A stretch of 64,000 nucleotides of DNA from Pasteurella skyensis (GCF_013377295.1 NZ_CP016180.1:496001-560000); one strand, 5' to 3'. Shown: positions 1 to 9,947, numbered from the stretch's first letter. The notes: generated by a model from the letters alone, not told the origin. Program-made: numbers and translations.

Positions 1-1
1 T

Positions 2-3000
2 TGGGGAAGTACTGCGGAAAATTATCATTCTTATGCTTTTGGTAAAGGATCATTAGCTAGAGGTCAAGGTTCACTCGCTATGGGGGGTAATGGTTCGGCT
101 GGTGGTAGTGCTGAGGACAATTTAGGAGGACAAGCTTATAGTCGAGGTTCAATAGCGATAGGTTCAGGGACAGTCGCAGGTGTTAACAATGGAAACCAAG
201 AAGCCGTCGCAATGGGCTACCGTGCTAAAGCCGTTGCAGACAAAACCCTTGCCCTAGGTTTTGATGCCAAAGCAGACCACACAAACTCAGTTGCCTTAGG
301 TTCAAACGCAGAAACCAGAGACTTTACACAAGTAGATGGAACAGAGGCTATAAATGGTCTTAAATACAAGGAGTTTTCAGGTATTGCAGATGGTGTGGTG
401 TCTGTGGGTAAAACCGCTTACGAAAAACAAATTATTAATGTTGCACCGGGTGAAATCTCTCAAACTTCAACGGATGCCATTAACGGCTCACAACTTTATG
501 CAACTACTATTGTATTAGGCAATGTCGCTACCTCAGTAAAAGACAATCTAGGGGGTAATGCCGCCATAGATGAAAATGGCAATATTACTTTCACTGATAT
601 CGGTGGCACAGGTAAAGACACCGTTCAAGAAGCCATTGCATTTAATAAAGGGAATATTGAGACCAATACTGCAAATATTGAGGGAAATCGTACCGCTATC
701 GCTACAAAAGCAGATAAAGATGCCGATAACTTGAGTGTTGCTGATGTGAATGCTTGGACAACTAAGTTAAATAACGAGGCGGATTTAGCCGCACCAAAAG
801 GCAAATTAGTGACCGATACCCAAGTGAAAGATGCACTAGATACCAAACTGGAAACGGGTGATATCAAGAGCAGTGATAAAACTGTGGGTATCACCACTGC
901 AGCAGGCAACGTGGATTTAAGGGTAAATCTTGATAATACCAGCTTAACTAAAAACGGTAATGGGGTGATTGGTATTAAGGACGGTGGCGTAACTACCGCT
1001 AAAATTGCCGATGGCAATGTCACAAAAGCAAAATTAGCCGATGATGTTACCACTATTTTAGATAAAGTAGGCACAGGTGCGATTGAAACCGCTAATCACA
1101 ATACTGTTACTGGGGATGTGGTAAAAACCTATGTTGATGGCAAAGTTGCGACAATTAACACAGAAGTGACTAACTTAGGCAATACCGTTAATACCTTAGG
1201 TGACACTATTACTCACGTAGGTAAAACCTCAAAAGAGACCGTGAAAGCAGACAATGGCAGTGGTATTAATGTTAAAACAACCCCTGCCACCAATGAGAAA
1301 GGCGCAATCTTCACCTTATCGTTAGATGAAGATGAAGTGAAAGCATTAGCGGGCACCACAAACCTTGACACCACCTATTTAAAAACAGACGGTTCAAATG
1401 TGGCTAACAAAGCCACCTTTGGTGACCAAGTGGGTACAGACACTTTAGGGACTTCCACAAAATTAGCGCAAATCAAAGCGGTGAAAGCGGTGGATGATAA
1501 AGTCAATACGAATACACAAGATATCACCGACTTAGAAGAGAGTGTCACCACAAAACTGGCTAAAAAAGCCAATCGCAATGCCACAAACTTAAATGCGAAT
1601 GATGTAGCGGCGTGGAAAGCGAAAATCGATACCAACTCCATTGAAACGGTTACCGCAGGTGAGGGTATTGATGTCTCTGGTGGAACAGCTGCGACAAACA
1701 AAGAATGGGTAGTGGCACTATCACAAAAGACCAAAACACAATTGGAAAAAATTGATGATAATGCCGCTGCTTTAGCAGGTAAAGCCAATATCAGCTTAGA
1801 TAACATTTCTTCAGATGGCACGATGGTGATTAAAAATGCCGCAAGAGATGCCGTAGAAGTGGCGGTTAATCCCGCGACAGAGGGTGTCTTAAAATTAGTG
1901 AAAACCGCTTCAACGGCAAATCACAAAGACACCTACACCCTATCGATTGACGAGACGAAGTTAAACGACAAAGTCGCTGAAACCTTTGCGAAAAAAGATG
2001 CCAGTAACTTAACTGATGGCGATATAGCGGATTGGAAACAAGCCCTTGATATCGGTAATATACTCACACAAGCGAATTTAGCTGACCGTTTATTATTAAC
2101 AGGCTCGAATGTTGGCAGTGATGACAATAAAGTGAAGTTTGGTAAAAACGTCGGTAAAGGTGAGATTACTGGTGAGACCACCCAACTTGTTCAAGAGAAA
2201 GCAGTAAAAGCTTATGTTGATGCGGTTGATACTAAAGTGACAGACTTAGGTACTACGGTAACTAATTTAGGTGATACATTAACCACTGAAATCACAAAAG
2301 TAGGCAAAACGTCTAAAGAAGAAGTGAAAGCAGTGGCTGGTAGTGGAATTACGGTCAAAACGACAGCTGCAACGAATAAAAAAGGTGCTATCTTTACTTT
2401 AGATTTAGATGCAGCGAAGGTAAAAGACATCGCTGGAACCACTAATCTTGCAACAGACTACTTAAAAGTAGATGGTACAAATATTGCAGGTAATAAAGTT
2501 GCCTTTGGTGGCAATATAGGTACAGCAACTTTAGCGGATACGACTGAGTTAGCACAAATCAAAGCCGTGAAAGCGGTAGATGATAGGGTTACAGCTAATG
2601 CGACTGCTTTAGGTAATAAAGCTAATGTAGATTTAAGCAATCTTACGTCAGCGGGTACCACAGTTATCAAAGATACAGCAAGAAGTGCCGTAGAAGTTGC
2701 AGTTAATCCAGCTAACGATGGCATATTGACTTTAGCGAAAGCCACGGCAAACAACAAAGACACCTACACCTTATCAATTGATGATACGAAGTTAAATGAT
2801 AAAGTCGGTGAAACTTTTGCGAAGAAAGATGCAAGTAACTTAACAGACCCTGCAGATGTAGGTAAATGGAAGAAAAAACTGGGCATTGATGGTTTAGCGA
2901 CTAACGCAAATATTGCCAGCAAGCTTGAAGCGGATGACATCATCAGTACAGATAAGACTGTGGGTATTGATACAGCCACAACGGCAGGCAAAGTTGACTT

Positions 3001-5989
3001 AAAAGTGAACCTTGATGGCACGACTTTAACTAAAGATGGAAATGGTGTAATCAGTCTTGCAGACAACGCAGTGACAACGGCTAAGATTTTAGACGGTAAT
3101 GTGACAAAAGCGAAGTTAGCGGGAGATGTTACTAATATTCTGGATAAAGTTGGAACAGGTGCGATTGCAGATGGTAATACCAATACTGTGACAGGTGATG
3201 TGGTTAAAACTTACGTTGATACAGCGACAACAGGTAAACTTAACAAAGATGACCTGAATGTGATTGAAAGTGATGATATCACAGTAAGCAATGCTGGAGA
3301 CTTAACCAAAGGTAAAGTTACTTTAAGCCTTAAAGCCGATAAAGTGAAAGAGTTAGCAGGAACAACAGACCTTGCAACTACTTACTTAAACGTAAGCGGC
3401 GCGAATGTAGGTGACAAAGCAACCTTTGGTGGCAATGTAGGTACAGCAACCTTAGCGAATAGGACTGAGTTAGCCCAAATCAAAGCGGTGAAAGCGGTAG
3501 ATGATAAAGTGGCAGGTAATACTCAAACTATTACTAATTTAGGAGACCAAATCACCAACGTAGGCAAAACCTCGAAAGAAGAAGTGGCGATTGTTAAAGA
3601 CAGTGGTTTAACACTGGCGAAAACAGCTGCAACAGCCAATAAAGGGGCAGTGTATACGTTAGGCTTAGATGCGGCGAAAGTGAAAGAGGTGGCAGGAACC
3701 ACTGACCTAGCAGCAGATTTAGCGGCGAAAGCGAACACAGATGCAAGTAACTTAACAGACCCTGCAGATGTAGGTAAATGGAAGAAAAAACTGGGCATTG
3801 ATGGTTTAGCGACTAACGCAAATATTGCCAGCAAGCTTGAAGCGGATGACATCATCAGCACAGATAAGACTGTGGGTATTGATACAGCCACAACGGCAGG
3901 CAAAGTTGACTTAAAAGTGAACCTTGACGGAACGACTTTAACTAAAGACGGAAGTGGTGTAATCAGTCTTGCAGACAACGCAGTGACAACGGCTAAGATT
4001 TTAGACGGTAATGTGACAAAAGCGAAGTTAGCGGGAGATGTCACTGATATTCTGGATAAAGTTGGAACAGGTGCGGTTGCAGATGGTAATACCAATACTG
4101 TGACAGGTGATGTGGTTAAAACTTACGTTGATACAGCGATTGATAAAGTTGGAAAAGCCAAAGACGGTAGAGACGGTCATATCGGTGTTGACGGCAAAGA
4201 CGGCATAAGTGGTGTCGGCATTGACGGAAAAGACGGTATTTCAGTTAAAGGTGCTAAAGGTGAAGTGGGTATCAACGGAAACGATGGTATTTCTATTAAA
4301 GGCGAAGACGGCAAAGATGGCTCAATCGGCTTAAGTGGAAAAGACGGCATTACCGTTAAAGGAAAAGACGGTGAAAACGGCGTCACTATCAAAGGTGAAG
4401 ACGGAGCCAATGGCACCAACGGTGTAATCGGGCTTAATGGCCACGATGGAATCGACGGAAAACCTGCAAAAGACGTGTCAGCTGATATCAAAGTGGTTAA
4501 TGGTAGACCGGGTGTTAATGGTAAGGATGGAGACAGCTTAACCCGTATTATTTACGAAGATGAAGCAGGAGACACCCATACGGTTGCCACAATGGATGAT
4601 GGCCTAGCCTTCCAAGGTGATGCAGGTGATAAAGTCACCCGTAAGCTCAATGACACCTTAAATATTAAAGGTGGCGTAACAGCAGCAAACGAACTCACTG
4701 ATAACAATATTGGTGTGGTTAATGATGGTGCGAACGGTTTAGCGATTAAATTAGCGAAAGAGCTCACGGGTATTTCGTCAATTGCTAACACAGCAGGTGG
4801 TGGAAAACTGACATTAAGTGATACAGAGAATAGCGTATCAGTCAATGGGGGCAGAATCACTAATGTAGGCGATGCCACAGCAGATACCGATGCGGTTAAC
4901 TACAAACAGTTAAAAGCACTGAACAAGGGTCAAGGTATTGATGTTGATAAATGGAAAGATGCAATATTGCCAACCATTAGCTTCTTTAGTGGTAGCACGG
5001 GTACGGGCGCAAATTATAAACAGGGTAATACTGAAGAACAATTTGACTTAAGTAAACTTGCCTTTGACTTTGGTGATGGCTTAAAAGTGGAAAAACAACA
5101 AAGCAAAGACGGTAAACAAATTGCCCATATCACGTTAGATAAGGACGCATTGAAAAATGACCCTGACTTTAAAGGTGCGAAAGGTGATGACGGTGCCGCT
5201 GGTGCGGATGGAGCCGATGGTCAATCTGCTTATGAGATTTGGAAAGCACAACCAGGTAATGGCACTAAAACACAAGATGACTTCTTGGCTGCTTTAAAAG
5301 GTGACAAGGGTGATAAGGGTGATAAAGGCGATAAAAGTGACAAAGGCGATGCAGGCAACGGCAATGGAGGCAATGGTGCTGAAATCAAGGTTGCTGTAAC
5401 AGACGATGTTGTATTAGACAAGGATAATCTCTCAAAAGAGGAAGTCGTGAGCAACAATGGTGCCTTAAGCATCAAAGTCGGTAAAAACCTTAACGCCAAA
5501 ACGGTGATGAACGGCAATGATAAACAGCTGGTTATTTCCACCACACCTGAAATCAAAGTGGATAAAGTCACTGTGGGCAATATCACCTTAAACCAATCCG
5601 GTTTAACAGTGAAAGAAGGTACTGATGTCAATATTAATATGGGTGGAAACCAAATCCACAATATTAAAGCGGGTACTGCACCAACGGATGCCGTGAATGT
5701 GTCTCAATTAGCGAAAGTGGAAGAGTCACTCTCTACCCGTATTGACAGTGTAGAAAAAGCCGCAAGCGGCGGTACTGCGAGTGCGATGGCATCAGCCAGC
5801 TTACCACAGGCTTATGTACCGGGTAAGAGTATGGTGTCATTAGCGGGCGCGAGTTATGACAAATCAAGCTCAATGGCCGTAGGACTGTCTTCTATCTCTG
5901 ATAATGGAAAATGGATTATCAAAGGAAACATTAACGCGAATACCGAGAAGAAATTTGGTATTGGTGTCGGTGTTGGCTACCAATGGTAA
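2..5989 (+). CDS. Trimeric autotransporter adhesin (YadA/Hia-like), 5' end outside window
   Basis: The reading frame is open from the first bases of the window, so the start codon, signal peptide and part of the head lie upstream; 1,995 residues are visible. The order fits a type Vc secreted adhesin: YadA-head-like repeats (for example NSVALGSNAE), a neck motif DAINGSQLY near visible residue 158, a long stalk of repeated coiled-coil units, a Gly-x-x collagen-like stretch (about 4155-4480), a neck-like DAVNYKQL segment near 4890, a second collagen-like run rich in GDK (about 5182-5370), and a C-terminal membrane anchor (about 5700-5989) ending in GVGYQW. The last aromatic residue is typical of outer-membrane beta-barrels. 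The likely role is surface adhesion, with the ligand unknown. Stalk units are nearly duplicated within the gene. Family call is strong; host target is not inferable. Confidence 0.95.
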   Translation, partial: WGSTAENYHSYAFGKGSLARGQGSLAMGGNGSAGGSAEDNLGGQAYSRGSIAIGSGTVAGVNNGNQEAVAMGYRAKAVADKTLALGFDAKADHTNSVALGSNAETRDFTQVDGTEAINGLKYKEFSGIADGVVSVGKTAYEKQIINVAPGEISQTSTDAINGSQLYATTIVLGNVATSVKDNLGGNAAIDENGNITFTDIGGTGKDTVQEAIAFNKGNIETNTANIEGNRTAIATKADKDADNLSVADVNAWTTKLNNEADLAAPKGKLVTDTQVKDALDTKLETGDIKSSDKTVGITTAAGNVDLRVNLDNTSLTKNGNGVIGIKDGGVTTAKIADGNVTKAKLADDVTTILDKVGTGAIETANHNTVTGDVVKTYVDGKVATINTEVTNLGNTVNTLGDTITHVGKTSKETVKADNGSGINVKTTPATNEKGAIFTLSLDEDEVKALAGTTNLDTTYLKTDGSNVANKATFGDQVGTDTLGTSTKLAQIKAVKAVDDKVNTNTQDITDLEESVTTKLAKKANRNATNLNANDVAAWKAKIDTNSIETVTAGEGIDVSGGTAATNKEWVVALSQKTKTQLEKIDDNAAALAGKANISLDNISSDGTMVIKNAARDAVEVAVNPATEGVLKLVKTASTANHKDTYTLSIDETKLNDKVAETFAKKDASNLTDGDIADWKQALDIGNILTQANLADRLLLTGSNVGSDDNKVKFGKNVGKGEITGETTQLVQEKAVKAYVDAVDTKVTDLGTTVTNLGDTLTTEITKVGKTSKEEVKAVAGSGITVKTTAATNKKGAIFTLDLDAAKVKDIAGTTNLATDYLKVDGTNIAGNKVAFGGNIGTATLADTTELAQIKAVKAVDDRVTANATALGNKANVDLSNLTSAGTTVIKDTARSAVEVAVNPANDGILTLAKATANNKDTYTLSIDDTKLNDKVGETFAKKDASNLTDPADVGKWKKKLGIDGLATNANIASKLEADDIISTDKTVGIDTATTAGKVDLKVNLDGTTLTKDGNGVISLADNAVTTAKILDGNVTKAKLAGDVTNILDKVGTGAIADGNTNTVTGDVVKTYVDTATTGKLNKDDLNVIESDDITVSNAGDLTKGKVTLSLKADKVKELAGTTDLATTYLNVSGANVGDKATFGGNVGTATLANRTELAQIKAVKAVDDKVAGNTQTITNLGDQITNVGKTSKEEVAIVKDSGLTLAKTAATANKGAVYTLGLDAAKVKEVAGTTDLAADLAAKANTDASNLTDPADVGKWKKKLGIDGLATNANIASKLEADDIISTDKTVGIDTATTAGKVDLKVNLDGTTLTKDGSGVISLADNAVTTAKILDGNVTKAKLAGDVTDILDKVGTGAVADGNTNTVTGDVVKTYVDTAIDKVGKAKDGRDGHIGVDGKDGISGVGIDGKDGISVKGAKGEVGINGNDGISIKGEDGKDGSIGLSGKDGITVKGKDGENGVTIKGEDGANGTNGVIGLNGHDGIDGKPAKDVSADIKVVNGRPGVNGKDGDSLTRIIYEDEAGDTHTVATMDDGLAFQGDAGDKVTRKLNDTLNIKGGVTAANELTDNNIGVVNDGANGLAIKLAKELTGISSIANTAGGGKLTLSDTENSVSVNGGRITNVGDATADTDAVNYKQLKALNKGQGIDVDKWKDAILPTISFFSGSTGTGANYKQGNTEEQFDLSKLAFDFGDGLKVEKQQSKDGKQIAHITLDKDALKNDPDFKGAKGDDGAAGADGADGQSAYEIWKAQPGNGTKTQDDFLAALKGDKGDKGDKGDKSDKGDAGNGNGGNGAEIKVAVTDDVVLDKDNLSKEEVVSNNGALSIKVGKNLNAKTVMNGNDKQLVISTTPEIKVDKVTVGNITLNQSGLTVKEGTDVNINMGGNQIHNIKAGTAPTDAVNVSQLAKVEESLSTRIDSVEKAASGGTASAMASASLPQAYVPGKSMVSLAGASYDKSSSMAVGLSSISDNGKWIIKGNINANTEKKFGIGVGVGYQW
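2828..3227 (+). repeat. In-frame internal repeat of the adhesin stalk, copy 1
   Basis: This segment of about 400 bp is nearly identical to 3740-4139, with a constant offset of 912 bp, which is exactly 304 codons. I saw only a handful of substitutions between the copies. It encodes the stalk unit starting DASNLTDPADVGKWKKK. Such in-frame duplications allow stalk length to change by recombination. Confidence 0.9.
3740..4139 (+). repeat. In-frame internal repeat of the adhesin stalk, copy 2
   Basis: Second copy of the unit at 2828-3227. It runs directly into the collagen-like segment, where the unique sequence begins with IDKVGKAKDG. Differences from copy 1 are scattered single bases, such as aat to agt and actaat to actgat. 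Confidence 0.9.
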
Positions 5990-5998
5990 TGTAACACA

Positions 5999-6028
5999 GG
6001 ACGGAAGAGGCACACTCTCTTCCCGTCC
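5999..6028 (+). other. Stem-loop just after the adhesin stop codon
   Basis: GGACGGAAGAG (5999-6009) pairs with CTCTTCCCGTCC (6017-6028) with one bulged C. No T-run follows, so it is not itself a terminator. It is the first of three hairpins in the 3' UTR; the second pairs GTGGTGGTT (6039-6047) with AACCACCAC (6092-6100). Confidence 0.7.
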
Positions 6029-6106
6029 AACCTAGCAGGTGGTGGTTGAGAACAACTTGGGGGTTACTAGTCCTCTCTCTCAATAACACTTAACCACCAC
6101 AGCACT

Positions 6107-6137
6107 CACCCCTTTCATTTGGAAGGGGTGTTTTTTT
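6107..6137 (+). terminator. Intrinsic terminator of the adhesin gene
   Basis: A 10-bp stem, CACCCCTTTC (6107-6116) with GGAAGGGGTG (6121-6130) and a loop of ATTT, is followed directly by seven T. It lies about 120 bp after the adhesin stop. Confidence 0.92.
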
Positions 6138-6177
6138 ATGGTGTAAGGAAAGTGTTTACAGAACGAGTTCGGAGCGT

Positions 6178-6214
6178 AACACCTCACACTTCGACAGGCT
6201 CAGTGACCGGTGTT
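6178..6214 (+). repeat. Structured dispersed repeat, copy A
   Basis: The core TTCGACAGGCTCA is bounded by AACACC (6178-6183) and GGTGTT (6209-6214), which are complementary. An inner pair TCAC/GTGA also flanks the core. Related copies lie at 52203, 52328, 52412, 54021 and 54154. The element is in the spacer between the adhesin terminator and the next gene. Confidence 0.8.
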
Positions 6215-6268
6215 TGATGACTGAATGATGTCTCTGAATTCAGTGCTGAGTATTGGATTAGTTTGAAA

Positions 6269-6775
6269 TTACACTTGATATTTTGTTTTATCACCAATAT
6301 CAAAATGTAACGGCATTCTCCATTTTTGGAAGGCTAATACTATAAATAAAATGCCAACAATTAAAGAAAAAATCTGAATAGCCAAAGCTGAATCTAGCTG
6401 TACACAGAGCCATAGTATCGCAACAAAGATCGGTTGTAGGTTAAGTAGTGGTACTTTAAAACAAAAATACTCTTTAAATGCCAGTCCTCCTAAGGTCACC
6501 AAAGCGCCTCCTAATGCTAATGCAGGGAGATCTAAAATGTGACACAATAGTGCTATCCAACTTGCAAATTGTAAGAGTAGGCGAAAATGTTTTAAATAAA
6601 TATGTAGTGATGAAGCACAAAATATAGCCGAAACCAAAATGCCTAAATAGGCTATTTGAGGTTGATAAGGTAATAATAAAACCATTATACCTGCTAATAC
6701 AAAACCTGAGCGATAAATAATAACTGTTAATGTATCCCAAATATCCATTGGTGATTTGATATGTGGATCTGCCAT
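6269..6775 (-). CDS. Integral membrane protein, DUF2301-like
   Basis: A 168-residue protein with about five or six hydrophobic segments and very few charged residues outside the loops. The segment LAFKEYFCFK in the middle resembles the conserved core I associate with the DUF2301 membrane family; that assignment is from memory and moderate. No enzymatic motif is visible. It starts 9 bp after the recD stop and has its own ribosome binding site (AAGGAA 5 bases before the ATG), so it is probably the last gene of a recD operon. Function unknown. Confidence 0.7.
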   Translation of the reverse strand: MADPHIKSPMDIWDTLTVIIYRSGFVLAGIMVLLLPYQPQIAYLGILVSAIFCASSLHIYLKHFRLLLQFASWIALLCHILDLPALALGGALVTLGGLAFKEYFCFKVPLLNLQPIFVAILWLCVQLDSALAIQIFSLIVGILFIVLAFQKWRMPLHFDIGDKTKYQV

Positions 6776-6784
6776 AATATTTCC

Positions 6785-8743
6785 TTAATTAAGAGTTAAT
6801 TGCTCCATTAAACCACTTTGACGCTGTATTTTTGCATTTACCATTTGTCGCCATATTTTTTCGTTTCCAAAAAGCGTAAATTGATTTTTGGCTCGTGTAA
6901 TGGCAGTGTAGAGGAGTTCCTTTGTCAAAATAGGCGAGTAAGTTAAGGGTAAAATGAGTAGGGTATGTTCAAATTCAGAGCCTTGTGATTTATGTACTGT
7001 CATTATGTAAGCCATTTCGTAATTTGGTAGTCGGCTAGGGGTGATGCTATGTGGTTTGCCATTCATTGTGGTTTCAAAATAAACACGTAAATGCCCTTGT
7101 TCATCGGGTAAAATAAGCCCAATATCACCACTGTAAATATGAGATGATGGCGTATTTTCGGTAATCATAATCGCTTTACCACTGTAATTTTCACGTTGAT
7201 GGGAAAAATGAATGAGATTTTTTAAACGTAGTGCTTCCGCAATACGCTCATTCAGTTTTTCAACACCAAAATTACCTACTCGTAGAGCAGATAAAAAACG
7301 CACTTTATTAAAGGCAGTAAAAATGTGTTCCACACTAACAGAGTCAGGGTTTTTATTACGTTGTTTAACAAGGGCTAAATAGTCAGTGTACAGCACAACG
7401 GCACGATTAATAATTTGTTGAATACAATGTTCTTCCCATTTTATTTTTTCACTAAATTGTGTTGCTGCTTGATATTCAACCAAATGAAGGTCGGCAAATT
7501 TTGCAAAAAGTTGCCATGATGTGACCGCTTGTTGAGCATTAATTTGGACACTTAAATGAAAAATACCTGAGTTTTCATTAAAACGATAGCTGTGTCTTAA
7601 ATGGCAGAGTGAATCACAAATAGGTGGTGTTTGTGCATTGTTGGTAGCAAGCTGGTATCCTGTGACTTTATTCAAATATTGACAATGTTGCTCTGAATAA
7701 CCCAAAGTAATGAACTCCCCTAATTCGCTCATTATATTACCTGCTTCCACAGAAGCGAGTTGGTCTTTATCACCTAGCATTATTAGTCGAGTGGTTGGAG
7801 GAAGCGCATTGATCATTTTTTCCATTAATGATAAATCAATCATTGAGGCTTCATCTACGACTAAGACATCTAAATGTAACGGATTATCACGATGATATTT
7901 AGGAGTATCACTTTTTGGCGAAATACCCAATAAACGGTGTAGGGTAAACGCATTGGTTGGAATCTGTAATTTGACTTCTTTAGGGAAATCGAAATAACGT
8001 AGATTATGACTAATAGATTCTTTTAAACGAGCAGTGGCTTTCCCCGTTGGTGCAGCTAAAATAATATTTAATGGTGCTAGATTTGCTTCTAACTGTTGCC
8101 ATTGTAGAGCAAGTAAAATTTTAATAATAGTGGTGGTTTTACCTGTTCCTGGCCCTCCTGAAATGAGGGTGAATTTTTTATTTAATGCGGTTGCTACCGC
8201 TATTTTTTGCCAATCAATATCTGTTGTTTTAGTTTCTTGAATAAGAGGAAACAGCTTTTCTAAAGCGGTATCATTAGGTTTATTTTTTGCAAATTTTGGT
8301 TCTGATGTGACCGCTTGTTGGAGATAATTAGCAATACGATTTTCAGATTGCCAATAGCGATAAAAATAGAGCAGTTGATGTTGAAATAACATTGGAGCAA
8401 TGCGATTAGGATTATCACTAAAAGCGGTATGATTGTGTAATATTGATTGCCATTGTAAGGGTGTTGCGTTGTCAATTTTTGCTAAAATTTGTGAATAAAA
8501 ATCTTCAGGCAGATTTTTCCCTTTCAAATTAAAAGGATTATTAGCGATAGCAGAATCTAATCTTAATGCAGTATTACTTTGCATCACATTGTAGGAAATT
8601 AAGCCAGCCAGTAAGATAGCTAAATTTTGTTGTTGAGACGTATAAGAATAGCGCTGTTGTTTTTGATCTATCATTTTGGCAAATTGATAATTCAATTCAC
8701 TGATAATATTTTGTTGTTTTAAACGTTCCAGTAAGGCCAACAT
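6785..8743 (-). CDS. recD: Exodeoxyribonuclease V alpha subunit RecD
   Basis: RecD is the fast 5'-3' helicase motor of RecBCD, which processes double-strand ends before RecA loading. The 652-residue protein has an N-terminal region of about 180 residues, Walker A GGPGTGKTT (residues 196-204), a Walker B region VVDEASMIDLS near 296, and the C-terminal UvrD-like motif TVHKSQGSEF near 590, which is typical of RecD. Length is close to the family norm of about 600-650. recB and recC are not in the window. It lies just downstream of tusE (15-bp gap). Two USS cores on the opposite strand (near 7523 and 8298) fall inside the gene. Confidence 0.96.
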   Translation of the reverse strand: MLALLERLKQQNIISELNYQFAKMIDQKQQRYSYTSQQQNLAILLAGLISYNVMQSNTALRLDSAIANNPFNLKGKNLPEDFYSQILAKIDNATPLQWQSILHNHTAFSDNPNRIAPMLFQHQLLYFYRYWQSENRIANYLQQAVTSEPKFAKNKPNDTALEKLFPLIQETKTTDIDWQKIAVATALNKKFTLISGGPGTGKTTTIIKILLALQWQQLEANLAPLNIILAAPTGKATARLKESISHNLRYFDFPKEVKLQIPTNAFTLHRLLGISPKSDTPKYHRDNPLHLDVLVVDEASMIDLSLMEKMINALPPTTRLIMLGDKDQLASVEAGNIMSELGEFITLGYSEQHCQYLNKVTGYQLATNNAQTPPICDSLCHLRHSYRFNENSGIFHLSVQINAQQAVTSWQLFAKFADLHLVEYQAATQFSEKIKWEEHCIQQIINRAVVLYTDYLALVKQRNKNPDSVSVEHIFTAFNKVRFLSALRVGNFGVEKLNERIAEALRLKNLIHFSHQRENYSGKAIMITENTPSSHIYSGDIGLILPDEQGHLRVYFETTMNGKPHSITPSRLPNYEMAYIMTVHKSQGSEFEHTLLILPLTYSPILTKELLYTAITRAKNQFTLFGNEKIWRQMVNAKIQRQSGLMEQLTLN

Positions 8744-8758
8744 AACGTGTCTATCCTG

Positions 8759-9097
8759 TTATAAACATTTTGCGGGTTTAGGTAAGCCTGCAATTTTAGT
8801 GGCTTGCTTGGCAGGTCCATTAGGAAATAGGCGTTGTAAATAACGGCTATTTCCTTTCTCTTGCCCAAATTTATTGGCTAAGGTTTTGACCAACATACGA
8901 ATAGCTGGTGAAGTATTATACTCTTGATAAAATTCACGTACTACATTGATGATTTCCCAATGTTCATCAGTTAAAACTAACTCTTCATTTTGGGCAATGG
9001 TTTCGGCTAATTCAGGCGACCAATCAGAAAGATTTTTCAAGTAACCTTCATTATCTGTTGGGATTTGTTGTTGATTAAATTCAATAAAATTTGTCAT
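8759..9097 (-). CDS. tusE: Sulfurtransferase TusE (DsrC family)
   Basis: TusE accepts sulfur from TusBCD and hands it to MnmA for 2-thiouridine in tRNA wobble positions. The protein ends PKPAKCL, with the sulfur-carrying cysteine as the penultimate residue as in DsrC proteins, and has the family core [13 protein letters not shown] and [11 protein letters not shown]. An ATG ten codons upstream exists, but the extra residues have no counterpart in known TusE, so I chose the ATG at 9097 (MTNFIEF), giving 112 residues. No strong ribosome binding site is visible at this start. The tusE-yccA order is the same as in E. coli. Confidence 0.93.
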   Translation of the reverse strand: MTNFIEFNQQQIPTDNEGYLKNLSDWSPELAETIAQNEELVLTDEHWEIINVVREFYQEYNTSPAIRMLVKTLANKFGQEKGNSRYLQRLFPNGPAKQATKIAGLPKPAKCL

Positions 9098-9104
9098 TGT
9101 ATAA

Positions 9105-9134
9105 AAACCAAAAAGGCGAATAAACATTCGCCTT
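9105..9134 (-). terminator. Stem-loop between yccA and tusE
   Basis: AAGGCGAA (9113-9120) pairs perfectly with TTCGCCTT (9127-9134) around a 6-base loop. Read on the minus strand it is followed by T-rich sequence, so it may terminate yccA. It lies within 20 bases of the tusE start, so it could also act as an attenuator or shape the tusE leader. Confidence 0.6.
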
Positions 9135-9170
9135 AATATTTCAATAATTATCGATAGCTAATCTTAATAA

Positions 9171-9836
9171 TTAGTCATCACCACGTAATGCACCTAGAAT
9201 ATTTAACAAACTCACAAAAATATTATAGATAGCAACATATAATTCAACAGTCGCTAAAATATAATTAGTTTCACCATTGTGAATAATGCGACTTGTGGTC
9301 ATTAAAATAGCACCGCTTGAGAAAAGGATAAATAATGCACTAAGGGCTAAATGTAATGCTGGAATTTGCATAAAGATACTGGCAATCATTCCAATAATTA
9401 ACACAATAAAGAGCGAAAACATCATTCCTGAAAGGAAAGACATATCTTTTTTAGTGGTTAATACATAGCCTGAACATGCTAAGAATACACCAGCAGTTCC
9501 TGCGAAGGAAAGTGTGACAACGTCACCCAATCCTGCTCCTAAATAGATATTGATAATTGGACCCAGTGTATAACCCATAAAACCTGTTAAGGCAAAAACA
9601 CTCACAATTCCAAATCCACTACGAGCCGTTGCATTGGTTAAGAAAAGTAGACCATAAAAACCAATTAATAAGATCCAAGGGGACATTATTGGAGCATTGG
9701 TTACCATTGCTACAAATGCCATTGCTGCTGAGAATGCAAGGGTTAATGAGAGTAAAAAGTAAGTATTGCGTAGAACCTTATTCGTACTTAAAACAGATTG
9801 TTCTCTTGTATCAGTGACAATACGATTTTGTTGCAT
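9171..9836 (-). CDS. yccA: Bax inhibitor-1 family inner membrane protein YccA
   Basis: YccA in E. coli is a seven-helix membrane protein that is a substrate and modulator of the FtsH protease. This 221-residue protein has seven hydrophobic segments after a polar N-terminus of about 22 residues ([20 protein letters not shown]), as in the bacterial BI-1 family. It ends with the short polar tail LRGDD. A ribosome binding site (GGAG) lies just before the ATG. It is upstream of tusE, as in enterobacteria. The FtsH link is known for E. coli only and is inferred here. Confidence 0.92.
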   Translation of the reverse strand: MQQNRIVTDTREQSVLSTNKVLRNTYFLLSLTLAFSAAMAFVAMVTNAPIMSPWILLIGFYGLLFLTNATARSGFGIVSVFALTGFMGYTLGPIINIYLGAGLGDVVTLSFAGTAGVFLACSGYVLTTKKDMSFLSGMMFSLFIVLIIGMIASIFMQIPALHLALSALFILFSSGAILMTTSRIIHNGETNYILATVELYVAIYNIFVSLLNILGALRGDD

Positions 9837-9947
9837 AAAATCTCCTTGAGTTACAACATTAAATTTAGCGTTAAGTTAACGATAATTGAGTAAAAAGTCA
9901 ATAAAATACGAGGCAATTTAGTTATTTAAGCCAGGGATACCGCAAAT

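Noticed and set aside
625-5661. A series of long open frames on the minus strand inside the adhesin gene
   Set aside because: They are shadows of the biased, repetitive coding sequence (Ala/Thr/Asp/Lys-rich); they have no ribosome binding sites and encode low-complexity hydrophobic sequence.
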